Shown one piece after another: positions 54,974-63,184 of a stretch of DNA of 64,000 nt (position 1 is the stretch's first letter; every line of letters starts with the position of its first letter). Position numbers and translations under genes: made by a program. This DNA is from Pseudomonas sp. TTU2014-080ASC (lineage in GTDB: Bacteria; Pseudomonadota; Gammaproteobacteria; Pseudomonadales; Pseudomonadaceae). The notes beneath the pieces are model-generated. The model did not search any database and was not told the origin of the DNA. It was given only the letters and a program-made list of their open reading frames with translations. The stretch spans positions 124,001 to 188,000 of the forward strand of contig NZ_LKKK01000012.1 in NCBI RefSeq assembly GCF_001446935.1. The letters run 5' to 3'.

Positions 54974-55873
54974 ATGCGTCCTCTGTTGACGGCTGTGAGT
55001 GTCACGCTGCTTGCCCTTATCAATACCGTAACCCTGATCGGCCCGATGCTGCTGATTGCGCTGGGCAAATTTGTCCTGCCCGGCAAAGCCATGAAGCACG
55101 CCTGCTCAAGGGCTGTGATGTGGATTGCGGAAACCTGGGCTGAGATCAACAAGCTGATTTTTGCCACCCTGCTGCCTGTGCAGTGGGATATCCGTGGCAA
55201 TGCCGACCTGCGCCAGAGCACTTCGTATCTGGTCATCAGCAACCACCAATCGTGGGTCGACATTCCGGCGCTGGTACAAGCGTTCAACCGCAAAACGCCG
55301 TACTTCAAATTCTTCCTTAAACAGGAGCTGATCTGGGTGCCGTTTCTGGGGCTGGCCTTTTGGGCGTTGGATTACCCTTTTATGAAGCGCTACTCCAAAG
55401 CCTTTCTGGCCAAGCACCCGGAGATGAAGGGCAAAGATCTTGAAATCACCAAGCGCGCCTGTGAGAAGTTCCGCGACTTGCCCGTAACAGTGGTGAACTA
55501 CCTCGAAGGCACCCGCTTTACCCCGGCCAAACAGGCTCAGCAGCAGTCGCCCTATCAGTACCTGCTCAAACCTAAGGCAGGCGGCGTGGCTTTTGTCCTG
55601 GCGGCGCTGGGAGAGCAGCTGGATGCGGTTCTGGATGTAACGCTAGTTTACCCCGGCGAGCGCATTCCGGGGTTCTGGGAGCTGATCAGCGGCCAGGTGG
55701 ATCGCGTCATCATTGATATCCAGACCCGCGAACTGGACCCGGCGCTGTGGCAAGGCGATTACGAGAACGACCCGCAATTCCGCGCCTTCGTTCAGGGCTG
55801 GGTGACGCGCTTGTGGGAAGACAAAGACGCACGCATAGCGGCAATCAAGGCTGAGCTAGAGCCGCCAGCCTAA
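54974..55873 (+). CDS. PlsC-like acyltransferase (YihG type)
   Basis: A 299-residue membrane-associated acyltransferase. An N-terminal helix (about 8-30) precedes the HX4D motif NHQSWVD and the substrate-site block YLEGTRFTP. Such enzymes acylate lysophospholipids, mainly at the sn-2 position of phosphatidic acid. The length and helix arrangement match YihG rather than PlsC itself. AAGGAA lies seven bases upstream of the ATG. Confidence 0.88.
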   Translation: MRPLLTAVSVTLLALINTVTLIGPMLLIALGKFVLPGKAMKHACSRAVMWIAETWAEINKLIFATLLPVQWDIRGNADLRQSTSYLVISNHQSWVDIPALVQAFNRKTPYFKFFLKQELIWVPFLGLAFWALDYPFMKRYSKAFLAKHPEMKGKDLEITKRACEKFRDLPVTVVNYLEGTRFTPAKQAQQQSPYQYLLKPKAGGVAFVLAALGEQLDAVLDVTLVYPGERIPGFWELISGQVDRVIIDIQTRELDPALWQGDYENDPQFRAFVQGWVTRLWEDKDARIAAIKAELEPPA

Positions 55874-55915
55874 GCGCATAAGTCACGCACGGCGTGCGCC
55901 AAAGCACAGGGGCAG

Positions 55916-57157
55916 TCAGGCTGTACTCTTTTTGCTCGCCTGACTGTTCCAAAGCTGATCAATATTGCGAAACCCCCACTGTTTCGCGGATTCGCGGCTG
56001 ACGATTTTGTCCTGGCCGACCCGCTCGCTCAGATCAATCACAGTCTGGGCGATAGGCATGCGGGTGGTGGCCGAGAAAAACACTTTGACCTTGGGTGTCA
56101 GCAGCGAGCCGGGCAGTTGTTCGATCACCACGCCAATCACGCCACTTTGCAACCGCACCAGCGAGCCAACCGGGTAGATGCCAACAGCCTTTACAAACGA
56201 CTGGAACACGTACCGGTCAAAGTGTCCGGTCCAGCCGGCCATCTTGCGGATCGCTTCGGCAGGGTCCCAGCCCTGCTTGTACGGGCGGTTGGAAGTGATG
56301 GCGTCATACACATCACAGACTGCGCCCATGCGTGCAAACAAGCTGATGTCGTCACCTACCAGCCGATGCGGATAGCCGCTGCCATCAACCTTTTCATGGT
56401 GATGCAGGCAGACATCCACCACCTGCGCACTGACCCGATGGCTCTCCTGGAGCAGGCGGGCACCGGCCTCCGGATGCATGCGTACCTGGCCGAACTCAGC
56501 ATCCGTGAGCTTGCCTGGCTTGTTCAGCACCGAATCCGGAACCGACATCTTGCCGATATCGTGGAGCAGGCCTGCCAGCCCCGCTTCGCGCACAGACTTT
56601 GCGTCCAGCTCCAGCTGGCGGGCCAGGGCAATCATCAGCGCACAGACGGCCACTGAGTGCATATAGGTGTATTCATCCGTTTTTTTCAGGCGCGCCAAAC
56701 TGATCATGGCATCGGGATGGCGGCTGACCGAATTGGCGATCTCGTTGACCAGGTTCTCAGCCTCTTCAAAATGCAGAGCCCGGCCCATGCGCACATCGGT
56801 AAACATGTCGATCACCGCCGCACGGGAGCGCTCGCACAGCTCAATCGCCCGCTGCACTTCTTCGTCCATGCTGGTTTTCAGTAACAGCGGCTTTTGCTCT
56901 GTCACGACCATCAGGCTGGCCTCAACTTCAGCCGCCACCTGCTCGGGCGTCACACTGGGCGCGCCTTGCTCAACATCCAGGCCTTTACTCACATCAATCC
57001 ACAGTTCAGCAATGCTGGTGGCCTTGATGCGCTCAAGATCTTTGGACGACTTCAGCAGGAATTTGGATCGCCAGAACGGATGGGCAGTCCATGCACCACA
57101 AAACTCGTGAATGTACATCCCTAATCGCAAGTCATTGACTGCAATACGCTTCAACAT
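55916..57157 (-). CDS. HD-GYP cyclic di-GMP phosphodiesterase
   Basis: A 413-residue protein with an N-terminal DUF3391 domain (about 1-140) and an HD-GYP domain (about 150-340). Catalytic HD is at 199-200 (LLHDIGKMSVPD), and HHEKVDGSGYP is complete at 253-263. All metal-binding positions of active members appear to be present, so hydrolysis of cyclic di-GMP is expected. It is monocistronic. Confidence 0.92.
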   Translation of the reverse strand: MLKRIAVNDLRLGMYIHEFCGAWTAHPFWRSKFLLKSSKDLERIKATSIAELWIDVSKGLDVEQGAPSVTPEQVAAEVEASLMVVTEQKPLLLKTSMDEEVQRAIELCERSRAAVIDMFTDVRMGRALHFEEAENLVNEIANSVSRHPDAMISLARLKKTDEYTYMHSVAVCALMIALARQLELDAKSVREAGLAGLLHDIGKMSVPDSVLNKPGKLTDAEFGQVRMHPEAGARLLQESHRVSAQVVDVCLHHHEKVDGSGYPHRLVGDDISLFARMGAVCDVYDAITSNRPYKQGWDPAEAIRKMAGWTGHFDRYVFQSFVKAVGIYPVGSLVRLQSGVIGVVIEQLPGSLLTPKVKVFFSATTRMPIAQTVIDLSERVGQDKIVSRESAKQWGFRNIDQLWNSQASKKSTA

Positions 57158-57492
57158 AATCAGGTCGACGTGCCTTAGACGTGTAGAGCAGTGACGCGCT
57201 GGAATGCATTAACGAAGGAGGAGAGACCGCTGCAGGATCTGACAGCATCAAGTCACTCCAACCCGAGCAAACCAGGCTCGCTCAGAGAATTGCCATTACT
57301 TGGCTAGTATCGCCTAAAGTACTGCTTTTTGTCCGCATTATTGCCAGACAATCCATCAACCCAGATTGATAGACAAGCCAGTAGCTGTGGAAAAAGATCG
57401 GATGGCGGGGAGCAACTGCACCGTTGCAATACAGGCTCCGATTGTAGATAGGCAGTGTAGACGCCATGCACGGGCGTCTACACCACGACCGC
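57158..57492. other. Intergenic region of 335 bp without a gene
   Basis: It lies between the HD-GYP gene and the DUF2780 gene. It contains the upstream region of the HD-GYP gene and, at 57455-57483, a perfect 11-bp hairpin listed separately. No credible ORF or RNA gene was recognised. Confidence 0.6.
57455..57483 (-). terminator. Hairpin after the DUF2780 gene
   Basis: Arms GTGTAGACGCC and GGCGTCTACAC are perfectly paired around a 7-base loop. It lies 10 bp beyond the stop of the DUF2780 gene (minus strand). No T-tract follows. Confidence 0.65.
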
Positions 57493-58059
57493 TTACTGAG
57501 CGGTGGCACCCCAGATGCTGCCCAGGCTGCTCAGCAACGAACTGCTAGCCCCTTGCTGGCCCAGGTACTGCAGCAAGATCGGTGCAAACTGGCCGACCAA
57601 GCCTGAATCCATACCCAATGCGCTGAAGGCGCTGTTCAGGTCAGCGGTGTTTTTTACATTACCCACGGCATCCAGCATGGCTGGAGTTGGCGCAGCATCG
57701 GCTTTCTTGCCGAGCAGCCCAGTCAGCGCGCCGAGGTTGCTCAGGCCCTGATTGCCGACCAGCTTCTCAACACCTGGAACGCTCTGGGTCAGTTGTGAAT
57801 AGTCACTGCCGCTGAGCTGGTTTTTTGCCAGGCTGAGCATTGCACCAGTCCCGCCTACCGCCTGCTTCGGAGTGACATCCAGCCCTGCCAGGGAGCTAAT
57901 CAGGCCAGCAGTCTGGGCGTTGTTGCCAGCAGCGACTTTGCCGCCACTCAAGGTCGAGAGTGCACCAGCCGCTTCATTCAGGTTAAAGCCGGCAGCAAAC
58001 ACCGGGCTGACTCCCAGACTCAGAACACTGGCCAATACAACGCTGCGGGAAATTTTCAT
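57493..58059 (-). CDS. Exported DUF2780 protein
   Basis: A 188-residue protein with a Sec signal peptide (cleavage near SPVFA, about residue 23). The mature chain is rich in Leu, Ser, Gly and Ala and matches the DUF2780/VcgC-type family (ALGMDSGLVGQFAPILLQYLGQQG). The function is unknown. The start at 58059 (MKISRSVVLAS) is taken because the signal peptide begins there; an open frame extends 33 codons further without family features. Confidence 0.8.
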   Translation of the reverse strand: MKISRSVVLASVLSLGVSPVFAAGFNLNEAAGALSTLSGGKVAAGNNAQTAGLISSLAGLDVTPKQAVGGTGAMLSLAKNQLSGSDYSQLTQSVPGVEKLVGNQGLSNLGALTGLLGKKADAAPTPAMLDAVGNVKNTADLNSAFSALGMDSGLVGQFAPILLQYLGQQGASSSLLSSLGSIWGATAQ

Positions 58060-58362
58060 CAAAAACCTCATAAACAGTAATGACGTCGCTATTGCGACGG
58101 GTGAACGCTGGTTCGACCGGCATCTTGATTCGATCGTTCCATCACGCTGCTGCTTCACATCCTGAGGCGCTGTAAATCCTCTCGTCCTGAGACGTTCGTC
58201 AACTTACAGCGCAGCTTGGCCGCAAAGTGCATGCACACAGTGTTAAGGCAAGTTTCAGAATTATCCACCCCGTTCGCCGTGATCGCCTGACAGATCATCC
58301 TGACCGCCCCTCAAATGAAACATTTTATTACGGACAATCAGAGCAATAGTTCAGGAGAACAC
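58060..58362. other. Intergenic region of 303 bp without a gene
   Basis: It separates two divergent genes and must hold both promoters. I see a single TTATCCACC at 58261-58269 but no repeat structure and no clear promoter consensus. Confidence 0.5.
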
Positions 58363-60057
58363 ATGAGCGACCCAATCCCCCCGAAAGATGTTCCGAGCAA
58401 CCCCGACCAGCCGACCGCCACTACCCGCCGCCGTTTTCTCGGCGGTGTTGCCGCCCTGGGTGTTGGCGCAACCCTCAGCGCCTACGGCAGCACTACCGCC
58501 AACGCCCCCGCACCAGCACACTCGCTGACGGGTGCCGCGCTTGATCAGGCGCTGCGCAATAACGTCAAAAACATCGTGGTGATCTTTGCCGAGAACCGCA
58601 GCTTCAATAACTTGTTTGCCAACTTTCCCGGTGTGGAAAAACCGCTCTCGTCGCTCAAGCCTGAGGACTACCAACAGCGCGACCGCGATGGCCGTCTGTT
58701 GACCACCCTGCCGCCGGTGTGGGGTGGTGTGCTGCAACTGGGGCCGCAAGTTGTGGATGGGGTGACTTACGCCAATGAAACCCAGTTCCAGCACAACCTG
58801 CCCAACGCGCCGTTCGCCCTTAAAGGCCCAAGTGGCGAAGACCTGCCGCTAAGCGTGGCTACCCGCGACTTGTGGCATGTGTTCTATCAGAACCAGATGC
58901 AGATCAACGGCGGCAGGAACGATGGTTTCGTCGCTTGGGCTGATTCCGGCGCATTGCCCATGGGTTACTACGCCCAAAGCAAGTATTCGCTGCGCCTGTG
59001 GGATGTGGCCCGGGAGTTTGTGCTGTGCGACAACTTCTTTCAGGGCGCCTTTGGCGGCTCGTTCCTCAATCACCAGTATCTGATCAGTGCACAAGTGCCG
59101 TTCTATCCGGATGCTACAAACTCAGCTGCTAAGTCCCAGATCGCCACCCTTGAAGGCAGCGACCCGAAAGGCACTCGCCTGAAACCGCTTGAAACCTCAC
59201 CAACCAGCGCCATGGACGGCCCACCGCAATTCGGCCCCAGCGCACTTACGCCAGACGGTTATGCCGTCAACACCATGGCCCCGCCTTACTGGCCCAGCTC
59301 ATCCCGTGACCCTAAGCGCCCCGACTACGCTCAGGCCGAGCAGCCCAATGTGCTCGTGCCTCAAACCCACGAACACATAGGCGACAAATTGTCGGCAAAA
59401 GGGCTCGACTGGGCCTGGTATGGCGGCGCATGGCAAGCCACTATCGACGCCTTCAAAGAGTCAGACGGCATTCCCAAAATCCCCAACTTTCAGTACCACC
59501 ATCAACCTTTCAATTACTTCGAGACACTAAGTCCCAAGCGCCCCGCTGACCGTGCCAAACACCTGCGCGACGGCGGGTTGGGTGACGAATCTTCAACCAA
59601 TAAATTCTTTGCCGATGCCGAGGCGGGCAAGCTACCGCCGGTGTGCTTCTACAAGCCCCAGGGCAACCTCAATATGCACGCTGGTTACACCGATGTGGCC
59701 AGCGGCGACCGGCATATCGACCGGGCAATCAAGGTGCTACGGGAAAGCCCGCAGTGGCAGAACATGGTGGTGATTGTCACGGTGGACGAGAACGGCGGCT
59801 GGTGGGATCACGTTGCACCGCCGCAGGGCGACCGCTGGGGGCCGGGTTCGCGGATTCCGGCGCTGGTGGTCTCGCCGTTCGCGCGTAAAGGCACGGTGGA
59901 TCACACGGTGTACGACACCGCTTCAATCCTGCGTCTGATCACACGCGTGTTTCAGTTGGAGACACTGGACGGCATCAAAGCTCGGGATGACGCCATGATT
60001 GCCCGCGGACAGCAGCCCATGGGCGACCTAACCAATGCGCTGAAATTTACGGGATAA
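58363..60057 (+). CDS. AcpA-type phosphatase/phospholipase C, Tat-exported
   Basis: A 564-residue exported phosphoesterase. A twin-arginine signal (TTRRRFLGGVAALGVGATL) lies at about 22-42. The N-terminal metal block is IVVIFAENRSFNNLFANFPG with Glu and Asn ligands, and a second one, VIVTVDENGGWWDHVAPP, lies near residue 470. These mark the phospholipase C/acid phosphatase AcpA family. The start at 58363 has AGGAGA at the right distance; an ATG 16 codons upstream is not needed. It probably releases phosphate from extracellular esters or lipids. Confidence 0.9.
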   Translation: MSDPIPPKDVPSNPDQPTATTRRRFLGGVAALGVGATLSAYGSTTANAPAPAHSLTGAALDQALRNNVKNIVVIFAENRSFNNLFANFPGVEKPLSSLKPEDYQQRDRDGRLLTTLPPVWGGVLQLGPQVVDGVTYANETQFQHNLPNAPFALKGPSGEDLPLSVATRDLWHVFYQNQMQINGGRNDGFVAWADSGALPMGYYAQSKYSLRLWDVAREFVLCDNFFQGAFGGSFLNHQYLISAQVPFYPDATNSAAKSQIATLEGSDPKGTRLKPLETSPTSAMDGPPQFGPSALTPDGYAVNTMAPPYWPSSSRDPKRPDYAQAEQPNVLVPQTHEHIGDKLSAKGLDWAWYGGAWQATIDAFKESDGIPKIPNFQYHHQPFNYFETLSPKRPADRAKHLRDGGLGDESSTNKFFADAEAGKLPPVCFYKPQGNLNMHAGYTDVASGDRHIDRAIKVLRESPQWQNMVVIVTVDENGGWWDHVAPPQGDRWGPGSRIPALVVSPFARKGTVDHTVYDTASILRLITRVFQLETLDGIKARDDAMIARGQQPMGDLTNALKFTG

Positions 60058-60070
60058 AAACGGCTGATAT

Positions 60071-60100
60071 GATCGGGCAACCACGAAGGTATGCCCGATC
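60071..60100. terminator. Hairpin between convergent phosphatase and fdhA genes
   Basis: Arms GATCGGGCA and TGCCCGATC pair over 9 bp with a 12-base loop. No T-tract is present, so it may be a weak bidirectional terminator. Confidence 0.6.
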
Positions 60101-60109
60101 AACACTGAC

Positions 60110-61309
60110 TCAGGCGGCGCTGAACAGCTTGTGCGGATCGATCACAAACTTCTTCGGCACACCGGCATCGAACTCGCCGTAACCGCGCGGCGCGTCATCC
60201 AGGCTGATCACCTGCACACCCACCACTTCGGCAATATTGATGCGATCCCACATGATCGCCTGCATCAGTTGGCGGTTGTACTTCATCACTGGCGTCTGCC
60301 CGGTATGGAAGCTGTGGGATTTAGCCCAGCCCAGACCGAAGCGAATACTCAGGCTGCCGGTCTTCGCGGCGGCATCCACCGCGCCCGGATCTTCGGTAAC
60401 GTACAGGCCCGGAATGCCGATTTTGCCGGCGACACGCACCACGCCCATCAGCGAGTTGAGCACGGTAGCCGGAGCTTCCTGTTGCGCACCGGCATGCCCA
60501 TGACCGCGGGCCTCGAAGCCTACGGCATCCACCGCGCAATCTACTTCCGGCTCACCTAACAAGTCCGCGATCTGCTCATGCAGCGGCGTGTCTTTGGACA
60601 AATCAACCACCTCAAATCCCTGCGCTTTGGCATGCACCAAACGGGCGGGGTTCACATCACCGACAATCACCACAGCCGCCCCCAGCAAACGCGCCGAAGC
60701 GGCAGCCGCCAGCCCGACGGGGCCGGCACCGGCTACATACACGGTACTGCCAGGGCCAACGCCCGCCGTTACTGCACCGTGGTAGCCGGTCGGCAGGATG
60801 TCAGAGAGGCAGGTCAGATCGCGGATTTTGGCCATGGCCTTGTCGCGATCCGGCAGTTTCAGCAGGTTGAAGTCGGCATACGGCACCAGCACGTACTCGG
60901 CCTGGCCGCCGGTCCAATCGCCCATATCCACATAGCCATAAGCACCACCGGCACGGGCCGGGTTGACGCTCAGGCAAACGCCGGTGTGCTGTTCCTTACA
61001 GGAGCGGCAACGGCCACAGGCGACGTTGAACGGCACGGAAACCAGATCACCGATTTTCAGGTTTTCGACATCACTGCCCTTCTCGATCACCTCACCGGTG
61101 ATTTCATGGCCCAGCACCAGCCCGACCTGCGCCGTCGTGCGGCCACGCACCATGTGCTGGTCGGAGCCGCAGATATTGGTGGAGACCACGCGCAGGATGA
61201 CGCCGTGCTCAATCTTGCGGCCGCGCGGATCCTGCATTTTTGGATAGTCGATCTTCTGCACTTCGACCTTACCAGCGCCGAGGTACACCACACCACGATT
61301 ACCAGACAT
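60110..61309 (-). CDS. fdhA: Glutathione-independent formaldehyde dehydrogenase
   Basis: A 399-residue zinc- and NAD-dependent enzyme that oxidises formaldehyde to formate without glutathione. Catalytic zinc residues are in NICGSDQHM and GHEITGEV; the structural zinc site is CGRCRSCKEQHTGVC. The NAD-binding glycine motif is GAGPVGLAAAASARLLG. The start at 61309 (MSGNRGVVYLG) is chosen because the family begins there; the longer frame runs through a mobile-element insertion. It lies downstream of purU in the sarcosine catabolic run. Confidence 0.95.
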   Translation of the reverse strand: MSGNRGVVYLGAGKVEVQKIDYPKMQDPRGRKIEHGVILRVVSTNICGSDQHMVRGRTTAQVGLVLGHEITGEVIEKGSDVENLKIGDLVSVPFNVACGRCRSCKEQHTGVCLSVNPARAGGAYGYVDMGDWTGGQAEYVLVPYADFNLLKLPDRDKAMAKIRDLTCLSDILPTGYHGAVTAGVGPGSTVYVAGAGPVGLAAAASARLLGAAVVIVGDVNPARLVHAKAQGFEVVDLSKDTPLHEQIADLLGEPEVDCAVDAVGFEARGHGHAGAQQEAPATVLNSLMGVVRVAGKIGIPGLYVTEDPGAVDAAAKTGSLSIRFGLGWAKSHSFHTGQTPVMKYNRQLMQAIMWDRINIAEVVGVQVISLDDAPRGYGEFDAGVPKKFVIDPHKLFSAA

Positions 61310-61390
61310 CGCATTTCTCCTTTCTTGTTGTGAATACAAAGGCGCAGCCAACGGCCACGCGGCCTTGCACTGGAGCGTTGAGTCATAACT

Positions 61391-61591
61391 GCCGGAGAGA
61401 CCGCTAAAGGGAACCTCTAAAACTACCTGCGTTGTCATCACTGCGTTAAAAACAGGCTCGGGCGCGAGTCCGATCAAAATGCTCATTTACAACACGTAAA
61501 CTGCGCTTTCTCGCCTGTTTTTGCCTTGTGCTGACTGCCTCGCCTACGTTTCAGAGGCCCCTTTAAGGCAGTGCGGTTAGTTCTCTCCGGC
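61391..61591. repeat. Hairpin split by a MITE-like insertion
   Basis: GCCGGAGAGA at 61391-61400 and TCTCTCCGGC at 61582-61591 form a 10-bp stem, reinforced by CCGC (61401-61404) with GCGG (61573-61576). The 159-bp MITE-like element lies exactly in what would have been the loop. Before insertion this was probably a short 3' hairpin between purU and fdhA. Confidence 0.6.
61406..61564. mobile_element. MITE-like element between purU and fdhA
   Basis: A 159-bp segment without an ORF, bounded by imperfect inverted repeats (AAAGGGAACCTCT at the left; AGAGGCCCCTTT at the right, which read outward pair with one or two mismatches). A second nested perfect pair, AAAAACAGGC (61448) and GCCTGTTTTT (61513), lies inside. 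TA flanks both ends and could be the target duplication. Similar short elements with GGGAACCTCT ends are common in Pseudomonas genomes as I recall; the parent transposase is not identified here. Confidence 0.65.
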
Positions 61592-61627
61592 CGGTATTGG
61601 AGTTGCTACTGGGCAGGCAAGCCTGCG

Positions 61628-62491
61628 TCAGGCATGCAACACCACCGTTCGGTTGGCGTTGAGGAACACCCGCCGTTCGATGTGGTAGGCGACGGCCTTG
61701 GCCAGGGTCAGGCATTCGATGTCGCGGCCCTTGGCAACCAGGTCTTCGGGATAATGGGCGTGGTCAACCGGCTCCACGCCTTGGGCAATGATCGGGCCTT
61801 CGTCCAGATCGTTATTGATGTAATGCGCCGTAGCGCCCACCAGTTTGACGCCCTTCTGATACGCCTGATGGTAGGGCTTGGCGCCTTTGAAACCGGGCAG
61901 CAGCGAGTGGTGAATGTTGATCGCCCAGCCATCCAGCTTGCGACACAGCTCCGGTGACAGCACCTGCATATAGCGGGCAAGAATCACCAGCTCAGCGCCG
62001 GTTTCTTCGATCACCTGCAACACCTTGCGCTCCTGCGCGGGCTTGTCGTTGGGATCAAGAGGGAAGTGGTAGTAAGGGATATCGTGCCAGCGGGCGAGCG
62101 GTTCCAGATCCGGGTGGTTGGAGATCACCGCTGTCACGTCCATGCCAAGTTGGCCGATGCGTTGGCGATAGAGCAGATCATTCAGGCAATGATCGGCTTT
62201 ACTCACCATGATCACCACCTTAGCCCGATAGCCCGGTGGGGTCAGCTCGAACTGCATGTTGAAAGCAGCCAGACGCTCGGCCAGCAGGCTACGGAACGCC
62301 TGCTCATCGAATGCATCAGGCTGACGAAACTCTACGCGGATAAAAAAACGCGAAGACAGACGATCATCAAAGCTGTGGTGCTCGGTGACGTAACACTGCT
62401 GCTCATACAGAATGCGCGTCACCGCATCCACAGTGCCAAGCACGCTGGGGCAATGGGCGGTCAGTATCCAGGTATCCGGCGTGCGGCTCAT
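61628..62491 (-). CDS. purU: Formyltetrahydrofolate deformylase
   Basis: A 287-residue enzyme that hydrolyses 10-formyl-THF to formate and THF. An N-terminal ACT domain (about 1-85) is followed by the formyltransferase-like domain with HHSLLPGFKGAKPYHQA and the catalytic aspartate in LDEGPII. In this sox-linked position it helps recycle folate one-carbon units released by sarcosine oxidation. It lies 60 bp after soxG, with a hairpin between. Confidence 0.95.
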   Translation of the reverse strand: MSRTPDTWILTAHCPSVLGTVDAVTRILYEQQCYVTEHHSFDDRLSSRFFIRVEFRQPDAFDEQAFRSLLAERLAAFNMQFELTPPGYRAKVVIMVSKADHCLNDLLYRQRIGQLGMDVTAVISNHPDLEPLARWHDIPYYHFPLDPNDKPAQERKVLQVIEETGAELVILARYMQVLSPELCRKLDGWAINIHHSLLPGFKGAKPYHQAYQKGVKLVGATAHYINNDLDEGPIIAQGVEPVDHAHYPEDLVAKGRDIECLTLAKAVAYHIERRVFLNANRTVVLHA

Positions 62492-62516
62492 GCGTATATC
62501 TCCTGTTTCCTTGCGG

Positions 62517-62542
62517 GAGCGCCCAGCCGATGCGGGGCGCTC
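62517..62542 (-). terminator. Hairpin between soxG and purU
   Basis: An 8-bp perfect stem, GAGCGCCC/GGGCGCTC, with a 10-base loop and no T-tract. It probably attenuates or stabilises the transcript rather than ending it. Confidence 0.5.
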
Positions 62543-62551
62543 AGTCCATCC

Positions 62552-63184
62552 TCAGGCCTTGATCGCCAACCCGAATTCAGCGCTGGCATCCTGCAGCCAC
62601 AGCCAGATGTAGTCGGCAAAGCTACGGCGGACCACCAGCTCCCAGACTTCTTCGCCGGTACGGCGCATCACCAGTTGGGACTTGGCAAAGTTGCTGCCCA
62701 CGGCTTTACCCACCGGAAAGTTGAGTGGGTGCACGTCGTAGCTGGTGGACTTCATCAGCACGTCGCGCACCTTCGGCCCGCTCAGCTCCAGCAGGGTTTG
62801 CCCGCCACTGACGTTGACCACGGAGATGTGCTGACCGTTCAGCGCCTCACGCAGTTTCAGCTCAGTCTCATACTCACTGCCGCCCGGCACGATCAGCAGC
62901 CACTCATCCGGTGCCAGCCACTGCAGCGAGGTGTCGCCGTTGCTGACCAGCATCAACGCGCTGGGCAATTCGAGGCCTAGGATTTGATGCACAGAGCCGG
63001 CAAATTCAGCGCTTTTGCCATCACCGCGCAGCACCAGATGACCTAGCAGCTTTTTCTCGCGCAGGGTGACTCCGGCGTTGGCCGGGCCTTTGCCGACCAG
63101 CTCAGCCAGCCCGGCATGGTGTAGAGGCGATTCAGCCCGGCCTGCATCCGGACGCTGTTGAAACACATTGCTCAAATTAGACAT
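62552..63184 (-). CDS. soxG: Sarcosine oxidase gamma subunit
   Basis: A 210-residue subunit of heterotetrameric sarcosine oxidase, with LAPDEWLLIVPGG and SGPKVRDVLMKSTSYDVHP typical of SoxG. The enzyme oxidatively demethylates sarcosine to glycine and feeds the methyl group to THF or releases formaldehyde. The start at 63184 (MSNLSNVFQQR) overlaps the end of soxA by 8 bp. It is followed by purU. Confidence 0.93.
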   Translation of the reverse strand: MSNLSNVFQQRPDAGRAESPLHHAGLAELVGKGPANAGVTLREKKLLGHLVLRGDGKSAEFAGSVHQILGLELPSALMLVSNGDTSLQWLAPDEWLLIVPGGSEYETELKLREALNGQHISVVNVSGGQTLLELSGPKVRDVLMKSTSYDVHPLNFPVGKAVGSNFAKSQLVMRRTGEEVWELVVRRSFADYIWLWLQDASAEFGLAIKA

